The notes under the pieces are model-generated. The model saw nothing but the letters and a program-made list of their open reading frames with translations. It was not told where the DNA came from and ran no database searches. Shown piece after piece: positions 46,601-54,142 of a stretch of DNA of 64,000 nt. The DNA is from Bacillota bacterium (lineage in GTDB: Bacteria; Armatimonadota; HRBIN16), in the NCBI GenBank assembly GCA_023511455.1, contig JAIMBJ010000010.1:1-64000 (forward strand), given 5' to 3'. Position 1 is the stretch's first letter. Every line of letters starts with the position of its first letter. The position numbers and the translations under genes were made by a program.

Positions 46601-46748
46601 ATGTCTGCTCGTTCTCGACCGTCCAGCCCTGCAGCGTGCCGGAGGCGAACCGCAATATCGCATCGGTATCCGATGGCACACGGGCGAACGCGCAGACGCT
46701 ACCACTCGTGACAAGCGCAATCAGCAACACCACCAGCCTAATCCACAT
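43608..46748 (-). CDS. Large secreted protein, six-hairpin glycosidase-like
   Basis: A 1046-residue exported protein with a signal peptide (about residues 1-22, ending SVCAFA). Residues 30-200 look like a beta-sandwich (FASGTLQGWTVENEQTW, in part). A long helical region from about 480 to 900 has the alternating Trp, Tyr and Gly-rich helices of an (alpha/alpha)6 glycosidase barrel. The end is again beta-rich. A specific GH family cannot be named. GGAGGGAAG precedes the ATG at 46748; a longer frame to 46961 would run through the next gene's end. It was probably acquired or retained for polysaccharide use together with the genes from 38492 on. Confidence 0.65.
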   Translation of the reverse strand: MWIRLVVLLIALVTSGSVCAFARVPSDTDAILRFASGTLQGWTVENEQTWRISLNPPFFSPQGVQPGYVVNSLEAGESNTGTLRSPVFTIRTPIQRFLIAGWDGTRNAQNDGDRTWVLLRSHPDGAILRRAHTPGSNTLTPVKWVTADLIGRQVYLEVIDGNPVIRPGGFAWIAFADYRQEDPPIAKPVERNDLYAVPIDEGAEMVLCRSIPFLAAVPERRGTSRRQVEGHRETIPIHAQAETLYLLGMMNEGWDYGLAHWGEHPELRDKRDDLVYVGTSIGELLIHYEDGTSDRVPLVIGATAWFVAQWAHGPTHSVSVPIREPFASRPEYMRILRRALRLRESEEAATNDRRHAHYYLAIRPRPKRIEAITVIDNPDTRGRPLISAITLASAQPEANLKPFGRWRADADDLKPAFASYRVPNWIADLDALARALYTSTEDLPRRVPLLPFPKDADVARIRFLGGREADMLTNIWTANILQMMEKFESSTGFFRETGKDCPWYGGYSGIGTWAPIGVYAEGAYGRSSDHYATLVLRCAYDDARRTNYVDFCDRWLYFYRANRDPAQGPPNEPLDISRYPKDAPPHWAFVMNGPYSLPWAINEIDGNEEMEGHAATMVGRWVAWRMLGAPTEEWLTAPRPHVYGKSRWDSTRDAAEFVCWFMDYTGRDVIFSEGEVTGWGGGPHLPLCPPGMSRETDPEKIRRNYANADMYEPYATYTCMVALRCSAQIADALGERELASRWRAYADRLQVGMVRLLKVGDHNNFCWRVSPYSVLPSLQDSLVQAWFSIYLDGYDPARWNSMMTSITRNTLRRQLSQRYGHAPVLAMGYGQGWLSHAALMLDEMDDAGKLLWNLAKYTYDKNMDYADPPRGIEWRKWLWIIPEGTCILPNGMWYRIGDLSNGANQGPAMHALEACAGIDDTNPRHVRILPRAPSPLSGIEVDNFPVLIPAEKGLQVARLRYSWRKEGTFTLSCDKPIPLLSVRLGPFTSEEDARRWLRTNTLPAAAKTRLQASGHADGEPAWWVWIEEMRTVSQIHWSPDRRTKTR

Positions 46749-46828
46749 GTCTTCCCTCCGCCCTCTATCACGCCATCGGGGAGATACCAACGGTAGAGTT
46801 GCCGCCGGGGATAGCTCACAGGATGTCT

Positions 46829-47572
46829 TCAGTGGATTAGCCCGGACCCATCCTGTGGCACACCATCCAGTACCACCAGTACTCCGCGCTGTTGCGCCAG
46901 CTCGTGTGCGCTGCCGGTAATGCCTTTCCCTGCCACCACCGCCACGGTGCGGATGTCCCACTGGCGCAGTCGTTCGGCGCGCGCCAGCGCACGCTGCACG
47001 TCGTTGTCATCGACCGTCCACGAGATTTCCCACACCATCAGATAATCTTCGCCCGTTTCCCGATGCCTCCCGGTGGACAGCATGTCCACGAGACGCAGTT
47101 CGTCCCAGTCCTCTCGGGAGAGGGGACGCTGGTCGTCGAGGTTGTCCAGATAGATTCCGGTCTCGACAACGCGCATCCGCTTGAAAAACTTGCCCAGAAT
47201 GGAGGTCGCGTGGTTCCGATAGTAGTCCTCTAGCGCCACGCCTTTCAAGATGCTCAGGTCATAATGCATTTCAGTGACCCGTTCGACAAGGGCTTCTATT
47301 CGCTCGGTCAGCTGGTCGATTCGACGGTCGCTTGCTTTCTGATATTCGGCAAGCTCCTGAAACCGCCGCTCGTTCTGCTCGGCGAGTTCACGCAGGCGTC
47401 GGTCGGTCTCCGCAGTCTGCTCCACGAGGCGCATTAGCGCTTCTTCTATCCGGTCGATGCGCGAAGGCATCTGCCGGTACTGGTCGGTCAGCAGGGCGTT
47501 GAGCAGCGGTTCTCGCCACTCGGGATGCTCCTGTAGCGCGCGGATGATGTCTTCTATGGTCTCCAGAGCCAT
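46829..47572 (-). CDS. Coiled-coil protein with degenerate PD-(D/E)XK-like domain (paralogue 1)
   Basis: A 247-residue protein. It begins with a helical module (EDIIRALQEHPEWREPLLNALLTDQYRQ, in pieces), followed by a coiled coil to about residue 95. An alpha/beta domain then contains DYLMVWEISW. The shape of that domain recalls DUF3782-type restriction-like folds, but the usual Lys is Ser in both this protein and the one at 50368. A catalytic role is therefore doubtful. On the minus strand TATAAT lies at 47596-47601, about 24 bases before the start. Function is unknown. Confidence 0.65.
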   Translation of the reverse strand: MALETIEDIIRALQEHPEWREPLLNALLTDQYRQMPSRIDRIEEALMRLVEQTAETDRRLRELAEQNERRFQELAEYQKASDRRIDQLTERIEALVERVTEMHYDLSILKGVALEDYYRNHATSILGKFFKRMRVVETGIYLDNLDDQRPLSREDWDELRLVDMLSTGRHRETGEDYLMVWEISWTVDDNDVQRALARAERLRQWDIRTVAVVAGKGITGSAHELAQQRGVLVVLDGVPQDGSGLIH

Positions 47573-47655
47573 CTGTCATCCCATCTCCTGCACCTATTAT
47601 ACCGTAACGGGATGGCGCGGCGCAGAGATGGTTCCTCGCCAACACGTGTTTATGG

Positions 47656-47661
47656 TATCAT
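47656..47661 (+). promoter_or_regulatory. -10 element of selD
   Basis: TATCAT lies eight bases before the selD ATG, with only a weak -35 (TTCCTC, 18 bases upstream). There is no ribosome site between, so the transcript may begin at or within two bases of the ATG and be leaderless. Confidence 0.45.
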
Positions 47662-47669
47662 AAACCGGT

Positions 47670-48716
47670 ATGGAAGACAAACGCCTTCGCCTGACACAGC
47701 TGGTACGTTGCGCGGGTTGAGCGAGCAAGCTGGGACCCACCCAGCTGACGCAGGTGCTGCGTCAGTTCGCTGACGTTGCCCATCCTGATTTGCTGGTGGG
47801 CATTGAAACCCGCGATGATGCAGGGGTGTTCCGCGTCCACGAAGAGATGGCGCTCGTGCAGACAGTGGACTTCTTCACCCCGATTGTAGACGACCCCTAC
47901 TGGTACGGCGCGATTGCTGCGGCAAACTCCTTCAGCGATGTCTATGCGATGGGAGGTACTCCGCTAACCGCGCTGAACCTTGTCTGTTTTCCCGTCGACA
48001 GCCTGCCTGCAGAGATGTTGGGAGAAATCCTGCGTGGTGGCTACGACAAGGCACGCGAAGCAGGGGTAGTTATCTTGGGGGGGCATAGCGTGGATGACCC
48101 CGAGCCGAAATATGGCATGGCGGTGACGGGCGTAGTGCATCCTGACAAGGTGGTCACCAACTCGGGGGCAAAGCCGGGCGACCTGCTGGTGCTGACAAAA
48201 CCTCTGGGCACTGGCATTATCACCACCGCCGCGAAGTTTGACGAGTGCCCTCCCGATGTGCTGGATGAAGCGATACGAGTCATGGCATCACTCAATCAGG
48301 GGGCGGCAAAGGCGATGCAAGAAGTGGGGGTTCACGCGGCGACCGATGTGACAGGCTTTGGGTTACTGGGGCATCTGTATCAGATGGCGCTGGCGAGCAG
48401 GGTGTCTGTGCGGCTCTTCTCCGACAGAGTGCCCATTCTGCCGGAGGTGGAACCTCTGGCGATGCAGGGCAACACCACCCGTGGCGGTAGCCTCAACCGG
48501 GAGTATGTAGGTGAACACCTGCAGTGGAGCGCGAATATCTCCCTGCCGATGCAACATGTGTTGTTAGACCCGCAGACATCAGGCGGGTTGATTATCGCCG
48601 TGGCTGCAGAAAGGGTGGACGAGCTGTTGCGCAGGCTGCAGGACTATCAGACCCCTTGCGCCGCTATCATCGGAGAGGTTCTGGAAGGGGAAGCGGGTAC
48701 GATTCTGGTGGAGTAA
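47670..48716 (+). CDS. selD: Selenide, water dikinase with in-frame UGA selenocysteine
   Basis: A 348-residue SelD that makes selenophosphate from selenide and ATP, the selenium donor for selenocysteine. From the ATG at 47670 the frame has a TGA at 47718-47720, codon 17, and then runs open to 48716. Around it the protein reads VRCAGUASKLGPTQL, which matches the family's active-site loop, where Cys or Sec is normal at this spot. An in-frame TAA at 47661 fixes the ATG as start. Further signatures are DDAGVF and the glycine-rich VILGGHSVDD. A frame starting after the TGA would lack the catalytic residue. Expression needs SelA, SelB and tRNA-Sec, which are not in the window. Confidence 0.93.
47721..47751 (+). 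promoter_or_regulatory. SECIS-like hairpin after the selD UGA
   Basis: Directly after the UGA, AGCTGGG (47728-47734) and CCCAGCT (47740-47746) form a seven-pair stem with a five-base loop. GCG and CGC extend it across a small internal loop. The apical loop is 15-19 bases past the UGA, the distance expected for a bacterial SECIS read by SelB. The loop lacks an unpaired G unless the closing pair opens. Confidence 0.6.
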
Positions 48717-48742
48717 ACGCTTCTTGCTAAAGGAGGACAATG

Positions 48743-49249
48743 ATGCAACAACCGCTGGTTGGCATTATCATGGGCAGCGACTCCGACTTGCCCACCATGC
48801 GCCTGGCGGCGGAGGTATTAGACGAGTTTGGCGTTCCCTACGAGATACGGGTGCTGTCGGTTCACCGCACCACGATGGACGTGATTGAGTACGCACGCAC
48901 CGCCCGAGAACGGGGCTTGCGGGTGATTATCGCAGGGGCGGGAGGTTCCGCACACCTGCCAGGCATCACCGCCAGCATCACTACCCTGCCAGTTATTGGC
49001 GTGCCAGTGGAGAGTAAGTTGCAGGGCTGGGATTCGCTGCTTTCCATCGTGCAGATGCCTGCGGGAGTACCAGTGGCAACCGTCGCCATCGGCGGTGGAC
49101 GCAACGCAGGCATCCTCGCCGTGCAGATACTGGCGACATTTGACGAAGCGTTGCACCAGAAGGTGGTCGCCTTCAAGGAGCAGTTAGCGGAGCAGTCCCG
49201 CGCGAAGAACCAGAACCTGCCGAACCTGTTGCGCGCAGGCAACCGTTAA
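48743..49249 (+). CDS. purE: N5-carboxyaminoimidazole ribonucleotide mutase
   Basis: A 168-residue class I PurE of purine synthesis, converting N5-CAIR to CAIR. The signature [13 protein letters not shown] is at the N-terminus, and the AGGSAHLPG loop is present. ATG 48743 is six bases after AGGAGG; ATG 48740, one codon earlier, is also possible. It follows selD by 26 bases. PurK, which makes its substrate, is encoded by the convergent gene; their stop codons share a TTAA tetranucleotide. Confidence 0.96.
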   Translation: MQQPLVGIIMGSDSDLPTMRLAAEVLDEFGVPYEIRVLSVHRTTMDVIEYARTARERGLRVIIAGAGGSAHLPGITASITTLPVIGVPVESKLQGWDSLLSIVQMPAGVPVATVAIGGGRNAGILAVQILATFDEALHQKVVAFKEQLAEQSRAKNQNLPNLLRAGNR

Positions 49250-50352
49250 GGACGTCCCGAAGGGTATGCCGAAAACACTTTTTCCAGCACCGCATCGCGC
49301 TCGTCGGGGCTGTCTGCGCGCACGGTAATGTGCCCAATCTTTCTGCCGGGGCGGGGTTGCTTGCCATACAGGTGCAGATGTGCGTTCGGGATAACAAGTA
49401 CCTCACGGATAGGTGGCAGGTCGCCAATCAGGTTTACCATTGCGCTGTAGCCGCGCGCTGCCGTGCTGCCCAGCGCGAAACCGCAGATTGCGCGCAGGTG
49501 ATTTTCGAACTGGCTGGTCTCTGCGCCCTCGATACTCCAGTGCCCGCTGTTGTGAACGCGCGGAGCGACCTCGTTCGCCAGCAGTGTCTCGCCCACTTGG
49601 AACATCTCCAGAGCCACTACCCCCACGTATTCCAGCGACTGGAGCAGGCGCGTGATGCATTCTACCGCAGCAGCCGATACCTGTGCCGACGTATCTGGGG
49701 CGGGCGCCAGCGACAACCGCAGGATTCCTCCACGGTGGTGATTCTGCACGAGCGGGTATACCCTCACCTCTCCGTCCAGCGCACGAACCCCGAGCACCGA
49801 CACTTCGCGGTCGAACGGCACCAGCTCCTCCGCAATGAGCGGTTGTGGTGCAAACTCCTGCACCGTTTGAAGAAACTCCTCTTCGGAGCGCGCGACAGCC
49901 TGCCCCTTGCCGTCATAGCCGAAACGCCGGGTCTTCACGACACAAGGGCATCCTGTAACTTCAAGGGCGCGTTCGGGCGAATGGATGTCTATGGCTGCGA
50001 AGCGGGGGGTGGGGATGCCGATGTCGCGCAAGAAGGTTTTTTCCAGCAGTCTATCCTGAAAGAGTTGCAGGGCGCGTGGCGTGGGGTGTACGGGCAACCG
50101 TTCTGCCAGCCACTGGACAGTGGGCAGGGGAACGTTTTCGAACTCGTAGGTGATGCACTGTTTCCCTTCGGCAAAGCGGGCCAGGGTGTCCCAATCGTCA
50201 TACGCACCGCTCAGCAAAGGCGCAACCTGCCCTGCACAGGCGGAAGCGTCGGGGTCGTACAGAGATACATGTATCCCCAGCGGATAGCCCGCCAGTGCGA
50301 GCATCCGTCCTAACTGCCCTCCACCCAGAACGCCAATCTGCACCTTCGCCAT
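49246..50352 (-). CDS. purK: N5-carboxyaminoimidazole ribonucleotide synthase
   Basis: A 368-residue ATP-grasp enzyme making N5-CAIR from AIR, bicarbonate and [16 protein letters not shown] opens the pre-ATP-grasp domain, and the ATP-grasp part contains [14 protein letters not shown] and the [16 protein letters not shown] block. ATG 50352 is preferred to GTG 50361 because AAGGG lies nine bases upstream. It is 15 bases downstream of the coiled-coil protein gene, so it probably shares that promoter. purE is on the opposite strand, not in the usual purEK order. Confidence 0.96.
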   Translation of the reverse strand: MAKVQIGVLGGGQLGRMLALAGYPLGIHVSLYDPDASACAGQVAPLLSGAYDDWDTLARFAEGKQCITYEFENVPLPTVQWLAERLPVHPTPRALQLFQDRLLEKTFLRDIGIPTPRFAAIDIHSPERALEVTGCPCVVKTRRFGYDGKGQAVARSEEEFLQTVQEFAPQPLIAEELVPFDREVSVLGVRALDGEVRVYPLVQNHHRGGILRLSLAPAPDTSAQVSAAAVECITRLLQSLEYVGVVALEMFQVGETLLANEVAPRVHNSGHWSIEGAETSQFENHLRAICGFALGSTAARGYSAMVNLIGDLPPIREVLVIPNAHLHLYGKQPRPGRKIGHITVRADSPDERDAVLEKVFSAYPSGRP

Positions 50353-50367
50353 CAATCCCACCCTTAC

Positions 50368-51474
50368 CTACGCAGGCGCGGTTTGCTCCAGCACTTCACT
50401 ATCGAGTATGACCAAGACGCCCCGTTCCTGAGCGGCCTGGTGTGCACTGGCGGTGAGGACCTTACCCGCCACAACGGGTAGTGCATTCGCCTGCCACTGA
50501 CGAAGGATTTCTGCTCTGTCTGCCGCACGCTCCACATCGTGGTCGTCTATCACCCACGATACCTCCCACACCATCAGATACTCCTTGCCCGTCAGCCGAT
50601 GCACACCCTGAACCATCACGTCCGACGATACCAGCTGCTTCCACTCGTTGTCGGTGATGGGATGTTGATCCAGCATCTCCTGCAGATACTGCCCTCGATC
50701 CACCAGTCTCAGGTTTCTGAAATGTTTGCCCAGGATGGTCGTGGCGTTATCTCGGTACAGCATCTCCAGCGTCATCCCTTTCACGCTGCCAAGTTCAGAG
50801 TCAAACCGACGTATCAGGTTCCGCACCGTTTCGGTGAGTGCGCGTAAATCGGTGGTTATTTCCGCAAACCGCCGGTCAGTCTCGCGACGGGACTCTTCCA
50901 TGCGTGCCGCCATCTCCGCAAACCGCTGGTCAGTTTCGCGACGCGACTCCTCCATCCGTGCCGCCATCTCCGCAAACCGTCGGTCAGTCTCGCGACGCGA
51001 CTCCTCCATCCGTGCCGCCATCTCCGCCAGACGCTGGTCGGTCTTCTCGGACAACTCGCGCAACCGCTGGTCAGTCTCGCGACGGGACTCTTCCATCCGT
51101 GCCGCCATCTCCGCCAGCCGCTGGTCGGTCTTCTCGGACAACTCGCGCAACCGCTGGTCAGTCTCGCGACGGGACTCTTCCATCCGCGCCGCCATCTCCG
51201 CCAGCCGCTGGTCGGTCTTCTCGGACAACTCGCGCAACCGCTGGTCGGTCTCGCGACGGGACTCCTCCATCCGCGCCGCCATCTCCGCCAGCCGCTGGTC
51301 GGTTTTTGCGCTCTCTTCGGCAAGGCGTGCCAGTGCCTCTTCCAGTCGGTCAGCGCGGGTAGGCAGCTGCCGATACTGGTCGGTCAGCAGGGCGTTGAGC
51401 AACGGCTCTCGCCAATCGGGATGCTCTTGCAGGGCGCGGATAATGTCTTCCACACTGTGTAACATCGATGTCAC
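50368..51474 (-). CDS. Coiled-coil protein with repeat expansion (paralogue 2)
   Basis: A 368-residue paralogue of the protein at 46829: the first 45 residues and the last 120 are closely related, including YLMVWEVSW in the C-terminal domain. The middle is a long coiled coil built from near-identical units. Three 29-residue units (18 plus 11) are followed by three more 18-residue units, all based on TDQRLAEMAARMEESRRE. Units of 11 and 18 suit hendecad and heptad packing. As in paralogue 1 the expected catalytic Lys is Ser. A TATAAT lies at 51488-51493 on the minus strand. Function is unknown; purK follows in the same direction. Confidence 0.7.
   Translation of the reverse strand: MTSMLHSVEDIIRALQEHPDWREPLLNALLTDQYRQLPTRADRLEEALARLAEESAKTDQRLAEMAARMEESRRETDQRLRELSEKTDQRLAEMAARMEESRRETDQRLRELSEKTDQRLAEMAARMEESRRETDQRLRELSEKTDQRLAEMAARMEESRRETDRRFAEMAARMEESRRETDQRFAEMAARMEESRRETDRRFAEITTDLRALTETVRNLIRRFDSELGSVKGMTLEMLYRDNATTILGKHFRNLRLVDRGQYLQEMLDQHPITDNEWKQLVSSDVMVQGVHRLTGKEYLMVWEVSWVIDDHDVERAADRAEILRQWQANALPVVAGKVLTASAHQAAQERGVLVILDSEVLEQTAPA
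50868..51306. repeat. Intragenic tandem repeats of 54 and 87 bases
   Basis: The coiled-coil part of the gene is made of nearly identical DNA units: three of 87 bases and four of 54 bases (the 54-base unit is also the first part of the 87-base unit). High identity at the base level points to recent expansion by slippage or recombination. Copy number is likely to vary between strains. Confidence 0.9.
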
Positions 51475-51507
51475 CTCAGCCAGGCATATTATACCGCGAA
51501 GGCGGAT

Positions 51508-52197
51508 TCAACGAGAAGCAGTGTTCGACGGCGTCGGGCGGAAAGCACGATAGCCCCGGCTCTCCATCATCTCTCCAATGCGGCGCATCAGTTCGCGGCT
51601 GAAGGCTTCCCGCGCCTGTCGGTCGGTTTCATAATGCTCGGCAAAAGGCTGGTAGTGCATCGGCTCGCCGAAAATCACCTGCAGGCGGTGCCAGCGCGGC
51701 AGACGGGGGTCTGCGGGCATTATCTCGCGCGTGCCGATAATCGCAGTAGGCACCACCGGCGCACCGCTCATCTTCGCCAGCAGTGCCACGCCCGTCTGCG
51801 GTTCCAGCAGATAGCCGTCCCCGCTGCGAGTGCCTTCCGGGAACATAATCAGCAGCTCGCCCATGCTCAGCACCTGTAGCGCAGTGCGCAGTGCCTGTCG
51901 GTCGGCAGTGTTCTGATGCACAGGGAAGCAACCGGCGCGACGGATGTACCAGCCCAGCACAGGGATTTTGAACAGCGGCGCTTTACCCATGTAGATGCAG
52001 AAGCGGGGCCAGGCGGCGCACCCCACTACCGGCGGGTCCATGTAGCTGGTGTGGTTGGGGGCGAGGATGGCTGCACCCGGCGGGATGTTTTCACGCCCCT
52101 CTACCTTCATCCAGAAGAGAAGGCGCAGGATGGGGCAGACCACCCACCGCGAGATTACGTAGAGGGTGGTGCTTCGTTCGTGAACCGGGCACGGCAT
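51508..52197 (-). CDS. plsC: 1-acyl-sn-glycerol-3-phosphate acyltransferase
   Basis: A 229-residue acyltransferase making phosphatidic acid in the membrane. The HX4D catalytic motif is His49-TSYM-Asp54, and the acceptor-binding FPEGTRS motif is near residue 120. A hydrophobic segment is at residues 12-30. The gene overlaps the end of cmk by 43 bases, so the start is somewhat uncertain; the in-frame codons after the HX4D cannot be used. The cmk-plsC pair is common in bacteria. Confidence 0.93.
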   Translation of the reverse strand: MPCPVHERSTTLYVISRWVVCPILRLLFWMKVEGRENIPPGAAILAPNHTSYMDPPVVGCAAWPRFCIYMGKAPLFKIPVLGWYIRRAGCFPVHQNTADRQALRTALQVLSMGELLIMFPEGTRSGDGYLLEPQTGVALLAKMSGAPVVPTAIIGTREIMPADPRLPRWHRLQVIFGEPMHYQPFAEHYETDRQAREAFSRELMRRIGEMMESRGYRAFRPTPSNTASR

Positions 52198-52847
52198 ATT
52201 CGCAGAACCTCCTCCACCACCTCGCCGAGGCTCATGTGGTCGGTGTTGATGACCACGGCGTCGGGTGCGGGGCGCAGCGGTGCCACATGACGGGTGCTAT
52301 CACGCTGGTCGCGTGCCTCCATGTCCAGCTTGACCTGCTCGAAGGAGATGTTGATGCCGCGCTCCAGCAGCTCTTTGTGGCGACGGCGGGCGCGCTCGTC
52401 CAGCGAGGCTGTCAGGAATATCTTCACCTCCGCTTTGGGGAAGACCACCGTACCGGTATCGCGCCCCTCGGCAACAGTGCCCCCCTGCCTTCCGAATTCG
52501 CGCTGCCAGTCCAGCAGGATCTCGCGCACTTCGGGAATGGCGGAAATCGGCGATGCCAGGTTCCCCACCTCCGGCGCGCGGATAGCGTCCGTCACGTCCT
52601 CGCCATCCACCAGCACCCGTTGCTCGCCGTTGTGTTGTTGCAGCTCCACCCGCGTTTCGCGCGTCATCTCGATGATATACCGGGTATCCTGTGGACGCAA
52701 GCCACGCTGCATTGCTTTCCACGCCAGCGCCCGGTAGAGTGCGCCTGTGTCCAGATACCGATAGCCCAGTGCCTGTGCCACACGCTTCGCCACACTGCTT
52801 TTGCCTGCGCCAGCTGGACCGTCGATGGCGATGACCATCTGCTTCAT
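52155..52847 (-). CDS. cmk: Cytidylate kinase
   Basis: A 230-residue (d)CMP kinase recycling CMP to CDP. The P-loop GPAGAGKSS is at residues 10-18, followed by YLDTGALYRALA and the VAEGRDTGTVVFP block. Length is normal. Its ATG overlaps the aroA stop in an ATGA, and it overlaps plsC downstream, so the whole aroF-plsC row is one translationally linked operon. Confidence 0.95.
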   Translation of the reverse strand: MKQMVIAIDGPAGAGKSSVAKRVAQALGYRYLDTGALYRALAWKAMQRGLRPQDTRYIIEMTRETRVELQQHNGEQRVLVDGEDVTDAIRAPEVGNLASPISAIPEVREILLDWQREFGRQGGTVAEGRDTGTVVFPKAEVKIFLTASLDERARRRHKELLERGINISFEQVKLDMEARDQRDSTRHVAPLRPAPDAVVINTDHMSLGEVVEEVLRICRARFTNEAPPST

Positions 52848-54142
52848 CTCGCGCCTCCTCGTAACTCTTCAAGCTTCTCAAAGAAGCTGGGGAAGGTCTT
52901 TTGCACGCACTCTGGCTCGGCGATAATGATGCCCGGCACGCGCAACCCGATGATGGAGAAGGCCATCGCGATGCGGTGGTCATTGTACGTCTGCACCGTG
53001 CCCGGCTGCGGCGTGCCCGGATAGATGGTTAACCCGTCGATATGTTCTTCCACATCGATGCCCAGCCTTCGCAGCTCGGTGGCAACCGCACTCACGCGGT
53101 TGCTTTCCTGATAGCGGGCGTGCTCCACTCCGCGGATTCGGGTGGGGCTATCGGCGAAGGGCGCAACTACCGCCAGCGTGATAAAAGTGTCCGAGATGTC
53201 CGACATGTCTGCATCTACCCCACGCAGCGCGTCAGTACCGCTGACCTCTATTCCATCGGGCAGCCAGCGCACCAAACAGCCCATCTGCTGCAGGATTTCC
53301 ACAAAGCGGATGTCACCCTGCAGGGAAGCCCTGTTCAATCCCCGCACACAAACGCGCCCGCCGGTTATCGCCGCCGCCGCCAAGAAGTAGGAAGCGGCTG
53401 TGGCATCGGGTTCTACGGCGTAGGTTGCGTCTCCTGTCAGATGGTATCGTTGGGGGGCAGGGACCACAATGCGAGTGCGCTCCTTTTCCCATTGCGCGTC
53501 TACGCCAAATTGCCGCATCATCCTGAGGGTCATCTGTACGAAAGGGGCAGATACCAGCTCGCCCTCGATCTGTATGGTCACAGGCTGTCTGGCGCAGGGA
53601 GCCACCATCATCAGCGCAGACAGAAATTGGCTGCTCATATTGCCACGCACCGATACGCTCCCTCCTGTCAGCCCACGCGCCCGAACCATCACGGGAGGGC
53701 ATCCTGTGCCCAACTCGGAAGTCGCTTCTGCCCCCAGTGCGTTCAGGGCGTCGAGCAGCGGCTGAATGGGACGCTGGCGCATGCGTTCTGTGCCGTCCAG
53801 CCGATAGGTTCCCTCACCCAGCGCCGCCATAGCCGTCAGGAACCTCGCCGCCGTGCCTGCGTTGGCAATCCAGAGGTCTGCTTGAGAGGCGGGTATCTTA
53901 CCGCCTGCACCGAGCACTGTCAGCGTCTCAGGGTCTGGTCGCTCAACCACGAAGCCCAATCGCCGCAGGCTCTCCTGCATAACCTGCGTGTCCTCCGAGT
54001 GGAGGGCGTGTGCAATAGTTACCTGCTGGTCACACAGCGCCGCCAGCAACAGCGCACGGTTGGTGATGCTTTTGGAACCGGGCAGTTGTACGCAGGCGTC
54101 AGGTGGAGAGGAGAGGGGGATGATTTCGCGTACCATGCTCAT
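52844..54142 (-). CDS. aroA: 3-phosphoshikimate 1-carboxyvinyltransferase (EPSP synthase)
   Basis: A 432-residue shikimate pathway enzyme joining shikimate-3-phosphate and PEP. Signatures are LPGSKSITNRALLLAALC (residue 20 on) and NAGTAARFLTAMAAL with the DGTERMRQRPIQPL loop. The start overlaps the tyrA stop by four bases. Presence of the complete motifs indicates an active enzyme. It sits in the aromatic operon between prephenate dehydrogenase and cmk. Confidence 0.96.
   Translation of the reverse strand: MSMVREIIPLSSPPDACVQLPGSKSITNRALLLAALCDQQVTIAHALHSEDTQVMQESLRRLGFVVERPDPETLTVLGAGGKIPASQADLWIANAGTAARFLTAMAALGEGTYRLDGTERMRQRPIQPLLDALNALGAEATSELGTGCPPVMVRARGLTGGSVSVRGNMSSQFLSALMMVAPCARQPVTIQIEGELVSAPFVQMTLRMMRQFGVDAQWEKERTRIVVPAPQRYHLTGDATYAVEPDATAASYFLAAAAITGGRVCVRGLNRASLQGDIRFVEILQQMGCLVRWLPDGIEVSGTDALRGVDADMSDISDTFITLAVVAPFADSPTRIRGVEHARYQESNRVSAVATELRRLGIDVEEHIDGLTIYPGTPQPGTVQTYNDHRIAMAFSIIGLRVPGIIIAEPECVQKTFPSFFEKLEELRGGAR

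Noticed and set aside
47754-48716. selD as a truncated gene or pseudogene starting after the TGA
   Set aside because: The frame upstream of the TGA matches the family and the TGA is exactly at the active-site Cys/Sec position, with a hairpin behind it. Selenocysteine explains it better.
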